A stretch of 64,000 nucleotides of DNA, taken from NCBI RefSeq assembly GCF_008933955.1, contig NZ_WBXO01000003.1, forward strand, positions 186,001 to 250,000, in the 5' to 3' direction. This DNA comes from Heliorestis acidaminivorans (GTDB lineage Bacteria > Bacillota > Desulfitobacteriia > Heliobacteriales > Heliobacteriaceae). A program made the translations under genes and the position numbers. The notes below the pieces were generated by a model. That model was not told the DNA's origin. It searched no databases and saw only the letters and a list, made by a program, of their open reading frames with translations. Shown piece after piece: positions 34,657 to 46,000 of this stretch; position 1 is the first letter of the stretch, and each line of letters begins with the position of its first letter.

Positions 34657-34821
34657 CATTACTTAAATAGGCTTCAAAAAAGGACTTTTTTTACCTTGGT
34701 AGAAGATATGAATAAGTGTAAAAAATATTTTGCATAGATTTACATATATGTATCTAGATAGAACGTGGTTTAGAATATAGATCCTCTTTCTATTTTCCTC
34801 TATATAGAAAGGAGCTTGCTA

Positions 34822-36912
34822 ATGGATTGGTTGCGAAATCTAAAAATAGGTCGCAAAATTATCGTAATCCTTGTACTTATGGCCTTTTCCATCACCCTCA
34901 TTACTGGAACAGGATTCTACTTCATGAAAAACATGAACGATCGTGCTGAAGAAATGTATGACGACCGCACCTTACCAATTCTATGGCTTAACGCTAGTCG
35001 TGGCTATGCGCGCTTAATTGAAGCCCGCACCTTAGAATTAATGATTACTGACGATCCCCTGCGCCAACAAAACATTGTTACTGAGATTCATCAAAGACTT
35101 GAGCAACTTAATGCAGACATGGTTAAGTATGAATCAACATATCTTGTTGCTTATGAAGCAGAAAGAGTAGAGCCACTCCGACTGGCTATGGAAGAGTATG
35201 AAAAAGAGCTCGGCAGAACGCTTGAACTAGCTTTAAACGGACAAAAAGAAGAAGCTTATCAACATTACCTCCAATCAACAATAGTTCCAGCTCAAGTAGC
35301 AAATGAAATACGCCGTGAGCTTGCTGACTACAACGCACAAATAGCCCAAGAGCTTCATTATGCTATTGAAAGTGAGTATGTCACAGCGTCATCATTAATG
35401 GTTTTTGTTGGTCTGACAGCACTTATTATCACCTTCCTACTAGGCATCGCTATTTCACGGATGATTACCCGACCTTTACAAGAAATTCAAAAAATGATGG
35501 CTCTTGCTGGTGATGGTGATCTTACTGTCCATGGCAAAATTGATTCTCGCGATGAAACAGGCGAAATGATGGCTATCTTCAATAAGATGATCCAACAACA
35601 AGCTGAGATTGTTGACAAAGTGCGTAAAGCGTCTATTGAACTTTCTGCAGGCTCTCAACAAACTGCGGCATCAACAGAACAAGTAACAACAGCAAGCCAA
35701 GAAGTAGCTTTCTCAGTGCAAAAAATGGCAGGTGAAGCAGAACAGGGTAATCAATCGATTATCGATGTCTCTAAAGTTCTCATCGAGCTCTCTTCCTTAA
35801 TACAAATGGCCAAAAACCAAGCTATTACAGCAGAAGAACATTCTCAAGTAACCTTAGAAGCGGCCTTACAAGGCCGAGAGACAGTAACAGAGACAATCAA
35901 CCGCATGGAAACTATAAAAAACCAAACTGTAGAAACAGAAGAACGGATGACGACACTGACTCAGTATTCTCATCAAATTGGTGTTATTACAGATACCATT
36001 ACCAACATTGCTAGTCAAACTAACTTACTAGCCTTAAATGCCGCCATTGAAGCGGCCCGTGCAGGCGAGTCGGGCAAAGGATTTGCCGTCGTTGCCGAAG
36101 AAGTGCGCAAACTTGCTGAACAATCGAACGAAGGAGCTGAAGAAGTAGCGGCCCTCGTAAGAAAAATAGCTACCACTACAGCTAAAGCTATGGATGCAAC
36201 ACGCCAAAGCCGCCAAGATGCTGAACAAGGCGTCCTTATCGTCGGTCAAGCTGGACAATCGTTAGGACACATTGTCAAAGCTGTTGATGGCACTGAAAAA
36301 GCAATTAGCGATATTGTTACTTTAACGGAAGAAGAAGTAGCCAGCTCTAAAAAAATAGTAGCCTTAATCAATTCAGTAGCTACAATTATTGAAACAACGG
36401 CCATAGAAGCTGAGCAAGTGGCGGCATCGACAGAAGAAACGACAGCCTCCCTGCAAACTGTTGCCGCTAGTACAGAAGAAGCAAGCGCTATGGCTATCGA
36501 GTTACAGTCTTTGATGGAAGTATTTAATGTAAAAATCAGAGCTCTAGAAGAAATGACAAGCCAAGAAGTATTACAAATCGCTAAGTCTGATCATCTGCTC
36601 TGGAAAGTACGCATTAAAAACCTTCTTTCTGGCCAAGGAAATGTAGGGCCGAAGGAATTAACATCTCATCAACATTGCCGCTTAGGAAAATGGTACTTTA
36701 GCGACAAAAATCCTTTCAAAAATGATAGCGACTTTATTGCTATGGACAGACCTCATCAACAAGTACATGAAGCGGCTCGCAAAGCTGTAGAAGCCCATAA
36801 TGGAGGCAGAAAAGCAGAAGCAGAAAGTCACTTAAAAGAACTAGAAAAGAGCTCAACGCAAGTCTTAATCTACCTAGATCGCTTAATCAAAAAAGCTAAT
36901 CGAATGAGTTAA
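34822..36912 (+). CDS. Methyl-accepting chemotaxis protein with 4HB sensor and C-terminal CZB domain
   Basis: A 696-residue chemoreceptor. A first helix (about 12-32) and a second (about 192-214) flank a periplasmic-type four-helix-bundle sensor of about 160 residues; then HAMP ([10 protein letters not shown]), methylation helices and the hairpin tip with [16 protein letters not shown] at about 398. The C-terminal 110 residues form a CZB zinc-binding domain: [10 protein letters not shown] and PHQQVHEAA supply His and Cys ligands. CZB domains sense zinc or hypochlorous acid in characterised proteins. ATG 34822 follows AAAGGAG. Single gene with a shared downstream terminator. Confidence 0.93.
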   Translation: MDWLRNLKIGRKIIVILVLMAFSITLITGTGFYFMKNMNDRAEEMYDDRTLPILWLNASRGYARLIEARTLELMITDDPLRQQNIVTEIHQRLEQLNADMVKYESTYLVAYEAERVEPLRLAMEEYEKELGRTLELALNGQKEEAYQHYLQSTIVPAQVANEIRRELADYNAQIAQELHYAIESEYVTASSLMVFVGLTALIITFLLGIAISRMITRPLQEIQKMMALAGDGDLTVHGKIDSRDETGEMMAIFNKMIQQQAEIVDKVRKASIELSAGSQQTAASTEQVTTASQEVAFSVQKMAGEAEQGNQSIIDVSKVLIELSSLIQMAKNQAITAEEHSQVTLEAALQGRETVTETINRMETIKNQTVETEERMTTLTQYSHQIGVITDTITNIASQTNLLALNAAIEAARAGESGKGFAVVAEEVRKLAEQSNEGAEEVAALVRKIATTTAKAMDATRQSRQDAEQGVLIVGQAGQSLGHIVKAVDGTEKAISDIVTLTEEEVASSKKIVALINSVATIIETTAIEAEQVAASTEETTASLQTVAASTEEASAMAIELQSLMEVFNVKIRALEEMTSQEVLQIAKSDHLLWKVRIKNLLSGQGNVGPKELTSHQHCRLGKWYFSDKNPFKNDSDFIAMDRPHQQVHEAARKAVEAHNGGRKAEAESHLKELEKSSTQVLIYLDRLIKKANRMS

Positions 36913-36945
36913 TCTTATTTGCTATCAAAAATTTTTAGATGACCA

Positions 36946-36989
36946 CAAAAATGCTCTTGCAGTTCAAGAAAACTGCAAGAGCATTTTTT
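36946..36989. terminator. Terminator between convergent chemoreceptor and cbiK genes
   Basis: AAAATGCTCTTGCAGTT and AACTGCAAGAGCATTTT form a perfect long stem with a five-base loop; T run on the plus strand and A-rich flank for the minus strand. Confidence 0.88.
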
Positions 36990-37013
36990 GCTTAACACCA
37001 TTTTCATAGCTTT

Positions 37014-37856
37014 TTACACACAAGGTGAGTCCAAATGCCTGATTGCTTCTTCAAGTCTTTGTAAGTAAATTTTTTGTACAGCTTCATTCTCTCCTAGGCC
37101 GCGCATATAGACTTGTACATCTATCCCTACTGCTTCTAGTTGTGACTTAGCTGAATCTTCTTCCGAACCAGCCATATCATTGTGAGCATGGTCGCCTGCA
37201 ACTAACATAAACGGCATAAGTGTAACTTGTTGAATATCTTTTTCTCTCAACTCTTCTACTACATCTTCAATAGCAGGAGCGCCTTCTACGGTATAGAAGA
37301 ATAAATTTTTCATGCCCCTTTGCTCGGCTTTATATTGCAAGACCAAGTAGAAAGCATGAGTTGGATGAGGCGAGCCATGTCCCATAAGCACAACTGCTTC
37401 ATTATCTTCTATAGATTGGGGCAATTGTTCCTGTAAGGCCTTCAGCAAGGTCGTGAAATCGTCGGACATACCTTCTTGACCCATAGAGTACAAAAGTGGA
37501 TAAGCTAGTTCAATTTTTTGAAAAGCATTGTTATCTCGAAACCGCTCAACTTCTGCTTGAACTTCTTCGTATTCAATCCCAGGAATAACGTGAAGAGATT
37601 GCACAGCTACAGTAGTGTAGCCCTCATCTTGCAAACGCTGTAGAGCTTCTGCTACCCTGTCTACATGCAAATTATCGCGCTCTTTCAGTTTTTTGATAAT
37701 TTTTCCCGATGTAAAAGCACGACGAACTTCCCAATCTGGATATTGTGAGCGCACTTTATCTTCAATAGCTTCAATAGTCAACTTACGTGTTTCTTCATAA
37801 GACGTTCCAAAGGATACGACAAGAATAGCTTTCTTCTCCTGCTTGATAACTTCCAT
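37014..37856 (-). CDS. cbiK: Anaerobic sirohydrochlorin cobaltochelatase CbiK
   Basis: A 280-residue class II chelatase that inserts Co2+ into sirohydrochlorin in the oxygen-independent B12 pathway. Characteristic blocks are AILVVSFGTSYEETR at the start, LHVIPGIEYE, LMGHGSPHPTHAFY with the metal-binding His, and LVAGDHAHNDMAG with a second His and neighbouring acidic residues. ATG 37856 is used because AAAGGAAATG lies nine bases upstream; the ORF could extend seven codons. It follows cbiL in the same direction with an 82-base gap. No other cob/cbi gene or B12 riboswitch is in the window. Confidence 0.93.
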   Translation of the reverse strand: MEVIKQEKKAILVVSFGTSYEETRKLTIEAIEDKVRSQYPDWEVRRAFTSGKIIKKLKERDNLHVDRVAEALQRLQDEGYTTVAVQSLHVIPGIEYEEVQAEVERFRDNNAFQKIELAYPLLYSMGQEGMSDDFTTLLKALQEQLPQSIEDNEAVVLMGHGSPHPTHAFYLVLQYKAEQRGMKNLFFYTVEGAPAIEDVVEELREKDIQQVTLMPFMLVAGDHAHNDMAGSEEDSAKSQLEAVGIDVQVYMRGLGENEAVQKIYLQRLEEAIRHLDSPCV

Positions 37857-37938
37857 AGATTCATTTCCTTTCATCATATCTTTTCAAGATTATGTACAGC
37901 CTCTTTGCACTAAGTTGTTCTTACCTAGCAATGCCCTA

Positions 37939-38640
37939 CTATTTATTGCGGCGGGCTAAGATCAGAGAAAGATAATTGACAGGCTTAGAACGAATTTCAT
38001 CAAGGTTATGTACAATTCTTTCTCCATCTAAGCCACAACGACTAATTAGGGTAGCTTGTTCTTTTAAGCCATGCTTTTCTAGGCGTTCGATAATTTGGTC
38101 TTTCTCTTTATAGACTTTCATTAATACTAAATTGTCAGAGTGAGCAAAAAGAGCATCTAAGTCATCGCTTTCGGAAATAGCAGGTATAATTGTCAAAGTC
38201 TCTTTCCCCTCTGCTAGCGGTTGCCCTGTTCTAGCCGCGGCGGCACAAAAAGAAGGAATGCCAGGAATAATCTCAGTCTGATATCTTTTGCACTGCAAAA
38301 GCTTATGCAAATAAATATAAGTGCTATATAGCATAGGATCACCTAGTGTAATAAAAGCGACAGACTTGCCTTTATCGAGAGCTTCCGTAATTATACTAAT
38401 ACTTTCTTGCCACGCTGTAGTAAGCTTTTCTTCTTCGTAAGTCATAGGGAAAAGTAGTGTATGTATTTCAACCTTAGAATTGAGGTACTCCTTGGCAATA
38501 GTAAGTGCTAAGCTAGCTCGGTCATTACGGCTTTTTGGGGCAATAACTACCTCGACTTGATTGAGTATCCGCGTTGCTTTGTGTGTTAGAAGTTCTGGAT
38601 CTCCTGGTCCTACTCCAATTCCATAGAAGATAGCAGACAT
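37939..38640 (-). CDS. cbiL: Cobalt-factor II / precorrin-2 C20-methyltransferase CbiL
   Basis: A 233-residue SAM-dependent tetrapyrrole methylase acting after CbiK. The start FYGIGVGPGDPELLTHKA is the family's P-loop-like SAM motif, followed by FITLGDPMLYSTY and EIIPGIPSFCAAAA. In the CbiK pathway the substrate is the cobalt-containing factor II. ATG 38640 has GGAG eight bases upstream; the ORF extends 99 codons further without any sign of coding, so that is discarded. The divergent region to the chemoreceptor at 38864 holds a short direct repeat (GATAACGA) near 38681-38702. Confidence 0.93.
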   Translation of the reverse strand: MSAIFYGIGVGPGDPELLTHKATRILNQVEVVIAPKSRNDRASLALTIAKEYLNSKVEIHTLLFPMTYEEEKLTTAWQESISIITEALDKGKSVAFITLGDPMLYSTYIYLHKLLQCKRYQTEIIPGIPSFCAAAARTGQPLAEGKETLTIIPAISESDDLDALFAHSDNLVLMKVYKEKDQIIERLEKHGLKEQATLISRCGLDGERIVHNLDEIRSKPVNYLSLILARRNK

Positions 38641-38863
38641 GATTCTATCTCCGCCCTCTCTTTTTATAAGTTTTTCTAGGGATAACGAGTACCTAGATAA
38701 CGATACCCCATGTATTGTAGCATAGAAGGGCTTTTTTTGAAGATGATATGTTATTACAAATGTGATCATGCTAGTTATATTTATGGTATAATTGTGTTCA
38801 AAAACAGAATTATACAAAAATCGACATTTAGCTTCAGGAATATAGCAAGGAGTGACTATAGCT

Positions 38864-40870
38864 ATGCTACCAAGGAGTATTAAGGGTAAGTTTATACTTT
38901 TCTTTCTTCTTGTGATTATCCTCGTTTCTTCAAGCATTGGTACTGTGTCCTACATATATGCCAAAGACGCTATTTTGAATGAAATTGAAGATGCCATAGC
39001 TACCATGGCTGAAGAAGGTGGTAAACTTGTTAGCAGTCAAATTGGTCAGCAGTTTGCTTTCCTAGAAGCAGTAGCGACACAAGACATCGTTGTAGATAAC
39101 AGACCTTGGGCAGAAAAAGTTTCTATCTTAGAAGCGGAAGCGCAACGAATGGGTTATCAAAGCTTATATATCTCTGATAGAACAGGAAAAGCTCGACAAG
39201 TCAGTGATGATGAGACTTTTGCCGATGTTAGTGACCGTCTCTATTTCCAAAGATCTCTTTCAGGAGAAAATGCCGCTTCTGATGTACTGATTAGCCGAGT
39301 AACTGGTGAACCCATAGTAGTTTTTTCTGTACCCATTCTTCGAAATGGCCAGGTTCAAGGGGTCTTATTCGGTACTCGTGATGGTACAGAATTAAGTGCC
39401 ATCACCAACAACGTTTCCATTGGCCGCGGTGGTTACGCTTACATTGTTAACAGTGAAGGAACTTTTCAGGCTCACCCTAATACATCACTCGTTTTAGATG
39501 CTTACAATCCTTTGTTAGAAGCTCAAAAGCAACCTGATCTCAGGCAACTTGCTGAAGTAATAGAAAATCGTATGATCAAAGGAGAACGTGGTGTAGCTTA
39601 CTACTTTTTTAACGAAGCCGATCGCATCGTTGGCTTTGCTCCTATTGAAGCAACACCTTGGTCTTTAGCAGTTGCTTCCACAACAGCAGAGTACTTAGCA
39701 GGTCTTCAACAACTGATCAACATTATTATTGTAGCTACTTCTCTTGTAATTCTTGTAGGTTCTGCTATTGCCTACGGCCTAGGAAACAGTTTTGCTAAAC
39801 CTATTGTCAAGGTTACAGAGCAAGCAGAAGAAATTGCCAAGCTAAACTTAACAAAAGATGTTCCTGCTGATTTTTTACAACGACAAGATGAAGTCGGAAA
39901 GCTAGCTCAGTCCTTTCAGTTAATCATGAACAATTTACGTGCTATGATCAAGGAGCTTTCTCAAGCATCACAACAAATGGCGGCCACATCAGAAGAGATG
40001 ACAGCTACTTCAGAGCAATCTGCTAGCGCCGCTGATGAAATAGCTCGAGCTGTAGAAGATGTAGCTGATGGTGCTACGAAGCAAGCCCAAGAAACTAATA
40101 AAGGTACGCAAAAATCTAAAGAGCTTTCCTCGATCATTGAACAAAATCAGGCTTACCTAGAAGATGTAAATCAGGCCACAGATAAAGTAATAAAACTGAA
40201 AGAAGAAGGCTCTTCTACTCTTCAAAAATTACTGAGCAAAACATCAGAGAGTGCTCAAGCAACAACGCAAGTCTATCGTGCTATTCAAACTAACCATAAA
40301 AACGCTCAAAAAATTGCCGCTTCTAGCAAAATGATTCAAAGCATTGCAGGACAAACAAATCTTCTAGCTCTCAATGCCGCTATCGAGTCGGCTCGAGCAG
40401 GCGAAGCCGGTCGTGGCTTTGCTGTAGTAGCCGTTGAAGTTCGTAAGCTAGCAGAACAATCCACTCAGTTTTCTCAAGAAATTGAAAGTGTCTTACAAGA
40501 ATTGCAGTCAGAATCACAGAAGTCAGCCGAAATCATGGAGTCTTTATCTCATCTAGTCGAAGAACAAAGCCAACAAGTTACCATAACAGAACAAACTTTT
40601 ATGGAAATTGCCTCAGCTATAGAAATCACTAAAGGCCGTATCGAAGCGCTCAATCACTCTGGTCTAGCCATGGAAGAGAAAAAAGAAGAAATAATGGCCG
40701 TTATTCGCAAGTTAGCTGATATTGCTAGTGAGAATGCCGCCGCCGCGGAAGAAGCTTCTGCCGCTACAGAAGAACAATCAGCATCTATGCATGAAATCGC
40801 TAATGCTAGTGAGTCCTTAGCTCAATTAGCCCAAGATTTACAAGAAATTGTTCGACGTTTTAATATCTAA
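38864..40870 (+). CDS. Methyl-accepting chemotaxis protein with Cache sensor
   Basis: A 668-residue chemoreceptor. A first helix (about 8-30), an outer Cache domain to about residue 275 (with [20 protein letters not shown] and [13 protein letters not shown], typical of dCache small-molecule pockets), a second helix (about 283-305), HAMP ([16 protein letters not shown]) and a signalling hairpin with [23 protein letters not shown] 38864 is chosen because AAGGAG ends 12 bases upstream; GTG 38852 directly abuts that site. A TATAAT box near 38785 is a plausible -10. Ligand unknown. Confidence 0.92.
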   Translation: MLPRSIKGKFILFFLLVIILVSSSIGTVSYIYAKDAILNEIEDAIATMAEEGGKLVSSQIGQQFAFLEAVATQDIVVDNRPWAEKVSILEAEAQRMGYQSLYISDRTGKARQVSDDETFADVSDRLYFQRSLSGENAASDVLISRVTGEPIVVFSVPILRNGQVQGVLFGTRDGTELSAITNNVSIGRGGYAYIVNSEGTFQAHPNTSLVLDAYNPLLEAQKQPDLRQLAEVIENRMIKGERGVAYYFFNEADRIVGFAPIEATPWSLAVASTTAEYLAGLQQLINIIIVATSLVILVGSAIAYGLGNSFAKPIVKVTEQAEEIAKLNLTKDVPADFLQRQDEVGKLAQSFQLIMNNLRAMIKELSQASQQMAATSEEMTATSEQSASAADEIARAVEDVADGATKQAQETNKGTQKSKELSSIIEQNQAYLEDVNQATDKVIKLKEEGSSTLQKLLSKTSESAQATTQVYRAIQTNHKNAQKIAASSKMIQSIAGQTNLLALNAAIESARAGEAGRGFAVVAVEVRKLAEQSTQFSQEIESVLQELQSESQKSAEIMESLSHLVEEQSQQVTITEQTFMEIASAIEITKGRIEALNHSGLAMEEKKEEIMAVIRKLADIASENAAAAEEASAATEEQSASMHEIANASESLAQLAQDLQEIVRRFNI

Positions 40871-40877
40871 GTCCAAC

Positions 40878-40923
40878 AAGCCTCCTGAGTTAAGTATAAA
40901 CTTACACAGGAGGCTTTCTTTTA
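40878..40923 (+). terminator. Intrinsic terminator after the Cache chemoreceptor
   Basis: AAGCCTCCTG and CAGGAGGCTT pair, with AGT/ACT pairing inside the loop, followed by a T-rich tail. Confidence 0.85.
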
Positions 40924-41027
40924 ACTATGCGAATGCTTCAAAGTTTAGTAAAATGTTCTTAAAGAGATAGATGGATAGTTTTTTATTTCTTATTGATTTA
41001 GATTGGAGATTGGAGGAGGAAGGGATT

Positions 41028-43046
41028 GTGAAAGTTGTAATTATAGACGACGATCCCGGTGCTCGAGAACGATTGGCTTTACTCTTAAGTACTCTGCCTG
41101 CTGTTGAAGTCGTCGGAAAACTTGACTGTTTAGAAAAGCAACTAGAGTACATTGAAAAGATAAAGCCTGATGCTATATATCTAGATGTTGAATTAGAACA
41201 AGAAGATGGAATTGAAACGGCACATGCTTATCTGAAAAGAAAAGATATTGAATTTATCGTTATGACCAGCTACCCAGATAATGCTATTCGTGCTTATGAG
41301 ATAAGACCTTTAGACTTTTTACTGAAGCCATTTAATGAAGAATCTGTCCTTCGCAGTATTTCTCGTCTCTCTAAGCGGCTTAAAGAGAAAGAACAATTGA
41401 AGCAAGTTCAAAAAAGTGACCGTCTCTTCAGTAAAATAGCTCATGATATTTTAGAAGGCCTAGCTATAGAAGAAGTTCTTAATTATGCCTGTCAAGAAAC
41501 TGTAGATATTTATGGTTTACCTTTAGCTTGGATCGGTAGTGCCAAACTTAATGGAGACTTTTCTATCGATGCTTCTGCTGGCTCTGCCTTAGAATGTCTT
41601 GATACCAAGGATATAACTTGGAATGAAATCAAAGAACACTGCCAGCCATTGAATCAGCCTGAATGGCATCAAGTTGCTGGGAAGTGTTATTATACTGCGC
41701 CAAGCTTTCATATGAATGAACTTTTCACAGAACAGACTAAAGGCATTCGTCATTGCATTCTCATTCCCTTAAAACGGGAAGAGCAGATATTGGGCTTAAT
41801 GGCTCTCTATGCCAAATATCTAGACTTTCTACAGTTGAGCCGCTTGAACGATTTTAAGCATTTTGTCAGACAATTATCCTTAGCCCTGAGTGCCGCTTTA
41901 CGGCAAAGAGAAATTCGTATGTTAACAACTGCTGTGCAAGCTTCAGCTAATGCAGTATTAATAACAGACAGTAAAGGTGAGATTTATTGGTGTAACCATG
42001 CTTTCACAAAACTGACAGGCTACAGTTTACAAGAAGTTACCGGTAAGAAATCCGATATGTTTCGCTCTCATTCACATGAGGAGAATTTTTACGAGCAAAT
42101 GTGGGATTCCATATCTTCTGGAAAGATATGGAAAGGCGAAGTCGTAAATCGTCATAAAAGTGGCCATTACTATACAGAAGAAATGACTATAACACCAATT
42201 ATTAATGGCCATGACCAAGTTTGTTCTTTTATTGCCATAAAAGAAGATATCTCTATCCGTAAAGAAACGGAAAAAGCATTGCAACATGCTAAAGCTAAGG
42301 CTGAGAAAGCCGATCTGCTCAAAAGCGATTTTCTCTCCGTTATTAGTCATGAATTGAGAACACCTATGAATGGGGTTCTTGGTATGGGTGAGCTACTGTT
42401 AGATACAGCCTTAGACGAAGAACAACAATATTTAGCCAACACTTTAATGGATTCAGCTCATAAACAACTCAAATTAATTGAAGCGATGCTTACTTTTAGT
42501 GACATTTCCAAGAACGAAGTAAGCAAAGAAGATACAATCTTTTCTCTGCAAGAGTTAATTATATCTATTACAGAAAAGTTTCGTCCCTTAGCAGAGGAAA
42601 AAAACTTAATATTTTCACACCACCTATACGTAACAGGCGACTATATGCTTCAAGGTGCCCATCGACATCTGCAACAAATATTAGATTGTTTGCTCGAAAA
42701 TGCTATTAAGTTTACCCATAAAGGAACAGTCTCTGTAGAAGCAACAATGCAAAAGGAGACAGCCCAAGATATCTGGATATGTTTTTCCGTTATTGATAGT
42801 GGTATTGGTTTTTCACCGGAAGTAAAAGAAAGACTTTTTCTTCCCTTTACACCTGGAGATAGCTCAAGCACAAGGAGCTTTGGTGGGTTGGGACTTGGCT
42901 TAGCTATCAGCAAAAAACTAGTTGACTTCATGGACGGTGATTTGGACATAAAAAGCAAAGAAGGAGAAGGAACAATCGTCTCTATAACACTTCCTTTTCA
43001 AAAAGCTTCATACCAGATACTTGAATCGTTGGCACCAACAAATTAG
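41028..43046 (+). CDS. Receiver-GAF-PAS histidine kinase
   Basis: A 672-residue soluble sensor kinase. Order: REC (residues 1-118; IIDDDPGAR, phospho-acceptor Asp near 52 in IYLDVEL, Lys in FLLKPFN), coiled linker, GAF (about 140-295), PAS with PAC (about 305-425; ITDSKGEIYWCNHAF), HisKA with the His in ISHELRTPMNG near 439, and HATPase_c (ENAIKFTHKG, DSGIGFSPE, GGLGLGLAISK). A receiver at the N-terminus means its activity is probably set by another kinase. GTG 41028 follows GGAGGAGGAAGGG. The next kinase starts 32 bases downstream, so both are likely one operon. Confidence 0.9.
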   Translation: MKVVIIDDDPGARERLALLLSTLPAVEVVGKLDCLEKQLEYIEKIKPDAIYLDVELEQEDGIETAHAYLKRKDIEFIVMTSYPDNAIRAYEIRPLDFLLKPFNEESVLRSISRLSKRLKEKEQLKQVQKSDRLFSKIAHDILEGLAIEEVLNYACQETVDIYGLPLAWIGSAKLNGDFSIDASAGSALECLDTKDITWNEIKEHCQPLNQPEWHQVAGKCYYTAPSFHMNELFTEQTKGIRHCILIPLKREEQILGLMALYAKYLDFLQLSRLNDFKHFVRQLSLALSAALRQREIRMLTTAVQASANAVLITDSKGEIYWCNHAFTKLTGYSLQEVTGKKSDMFRSHSHEENFYEQMWDSISSGKIWKGEVVNRHKSGHYYTEEMTITPIINGHDQVCSFIAIKEDISIRKETEKALQHAKAKAEKADLLKSDFLSVISHELRTPMNGVLGMGELLLDTALDEEQQYLANTLMDSAHKQLKLIEAMLTFSDISKNEVSKEDTIFSLQELIISITEKFRPLAEEKNLIFSHHLYVTGDYMLQGAHRHLQQILDCLLENAIKFTHKGTVSVEATMQKETAQDIWICFSVIDSGIGFSPEVKERLFLPFTPGDSSSTRSFGGLGLGLAISKKLVDFMDGDLDIKSKEGEGTIVSITLPFQKASYQILESLAPTN

Positions 43047-43078
43047 TAATGATCTGTCCATAAGGTGGTGTAAATATA

Positions 43079-46000
43079 TTGTGCCAAAAGCATGCTACCT
43101 TAGATGAATTACCTGTCCTTCTCTGGCAAACTGATCATGACGGTTATTATAACTTTTTCAATCATGCATGGCTAACATTTAGAGGGCGCACTTTAGACCA
43201 AGAAAAAGGTATTGGTTGGTTACAAGGTGTCCATCCCGAAGATTTGCAGGACTGTTTATCAACTTATGTTACATCCTTTCGAGAGCGACAACCTTTCAAG
43301 CGAGAATATCGCCTTAAAGGTTCTGATAATCAGTACCATTGGTTTCTAGATACAGCCATGCCTCGCTACAATAGTGAAGGACTTTTTTTGGGCTATGTAG
43401 GTACTTCCATAGACATAAGCAATCGTAAAGTTATAGAAAAAGAGCTAGTCTGCACTAGAGAGCAACTCAAAAATATTTTTTCCGGTCTCTCCCACGTCTA
43501 CTGGTCATTAAACCTAGTGAACTTTGAAATGTTGCAGATATCCCCGGTCTGTCAAAAGCTTTTTGGCTATTCTGCAGAACAATTTTATGAAAACCCCTTA
43601 GTATGGTTCGAGTTAGTTCATCCAGAAGATCAGTGGCTTGTTCAAAACTTTGATCAAGAACTAGAGAAAGATAAAGTCTGGCAGAAAGAATATCGTATCA
43701 TTCATAGTGACGGCTCTTTACGATGGATTCAGACAAGAATTGTTCCCTTTTTTGGAAAGAAAGAACATGCTGTCCGTGTTGATGGCTTACATCGCGATAT
43801 AACAGAGGAAAAGAAAGCTCAAGAAGAACTATATAATCAAGAGCAATTATTTCAAGCTGTTGCCGAAGCTTCTCGCTGTCTACTAGAATCGGGTGTCAAC
43901 ATAGAAGCTATTAATGACGCCTTGGCCATTTTAGGTAAAGCAACAGGCGTAGATCGAGTCTACATTTTCAAGAACGATCGGCAACCCAAAACAGAAGAAG
44001 AACTGGTCAGCCAAGTTTTTGAGTGGAGTTGCGATCCAACCCATAGTCAGCTAGATAACGAAGATTTACAATCTTTTGCCTATGTTAGGGAAGGTTTTGA
44101 AAGGTGGCACGAAGCTTTATCGGTAGGCGATATCATAGCTGGAGCTATCTCTGATTTTCCCCTTAGCGAAAGAGCTATCTTAGAATCACAAAACATCGTT
44201 TCTCTTATTGTAGTTCCTATCTTAATTGACGGATTTTACTGGGGTTTTCTTGGCTTTGATGACTGTAAAAAAAGACGTGACTGGACTCCGCCTGAAGTGT
44301 CAGCACTACGCACCTTATCGGCAGGTATTGGCGGTGCTCTAAAACATCATAAGAAATCAGAAGAGCACCATATGCTCTTAGATAATATTGAGACACAAAT
44401 CTGGTATTTAACAGAGCAAGATCGATATGGCTTAGCTAATAAGGCACATGCTTCTTTCTTAGGCCGAGAAAAGGAAGAGCTTGTGAACCGTAGCCTCTAT
44501 GAATTAATGACTTCAGAAGAAGTGGATGTTTCTATAAATAGTAATCGTCACGTTTTTGAAGAAAAAAAGAGCCTTCAGTCAGAAGAATGGATAACGAATA
44601 AGATAGGTAATAAACGTTTACTTCTCATTAATAGAATTCCTAAGCTAGACAATCAGGCAAAAGTTGAATATGTGATTTGTACTGCCCAAGACATTACCGA
44701 GCAAAAACAGGCTGAGCTAGCCCTACAAAGCGCAAAGGAAAGTGCTGAAGCTGGTAATCGCGCCAAAAGTGACTTCCTAGCTATGATGAGCCACGAAATT
44801 AGAACACCTCTCAACGCTATTACAAATATGATTGAAATGCTCTTAAAAACCGAGCTCAATGAACAACAAAAACAGCAAGTTAGAATTGCTCACATCTCTA
44901 GTGAACTGCTGTTAAGTGTGCTCAATGATATTCTAGACTTGTCCAAAATCGAAGCTGGTAAAATAACCTTATGTCACGAAGTTTTCAATTTGCATGAATT
45001 ACTAGAAGAGATGATCGCCTTAGTACGCCCCAAAGCACAGAAAAAAGGATTATCTTTATATCTCATAAATAACTTGAACCATGAAAATTATTTTTTTGGA
45101 GATCCTTTACGACTACGTCAAATACTCTTAAATCTCATAAGCAATGCTGTAAAGTTTACTCTTCAGGGCGAAGTGGTCTTGAAAGTAAAGCCTCTTAAAT
45201 CAACCAAATCGGCTGTTCATTTTCTGTTTGAAGTTCAAGATACAGGGATCGGGATCGCAGATAATGTACAACAAGACATCTTCAAACCTTTTTCACAAGG
45301 TGAGCGTGCAACAAGCCGTAAGTTTGGTGGAACTGGCTTGGGATTAACCATCTGCAAAAACCTTGTGCAGAAGATGAATGGTCGAATAGGCGTAGAAAGC
45401 GAAAAAGGGCAAGGTTCTCTCTTCTGGTTTGAGATACCCTTAATAAAAGCTGAATCTACAGATATTGATGCTTATTATATTGATGATCTTTGCCAACAAG
45501 ATAACTTAAGTCTAAAACAAATTGACTATAGCAAATCTATTCTTGTCGTAGAAGACAACAAGGTTAATCAGGAAGTATTATTATTACAACTAGAAGAACT
45601 AGGATTGTTAAATATTACGATCGTTAGTAACGGTGTGGAAGCACTAAAACTTTTGAAAAAAGAAGATTTTTCTTTAATCCTTATGGATTGCGAAATGCCC
45701 GAGCTTGATGGATTTGAAACTACAAAGTTAATTCGTAAGATAGAAGAAAGCGAAGGACGAAAGAAAATCCCGATTATAGCCATGACAGCCTACGCTTTAC
45801 AGGGCGATAAACAGCGCTGTTTAGAAGTAGGTATGGATGACTACATGAGTAAACCTCTTCGTTCTGAACTATTATACTGTACTCTACAACAATGGATACC
45901 GCAACTTGCTATACCTGACCAAGCAAATAAAGATATGGTAATTTCCAAAGAGTCTGCTCTTTCAACAATACGAATGGATCGCTCAGCCTTAGAGAAGTAT

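Noticed and set aside
38641..38937. N-terminal extension of CbiL by 99 codons
   Set aside because: The family begins at the methionine encoded at 38640, which has its own ribosome site; the extension has no recognisable domain and overlaps the divergent chemoreceptor start.
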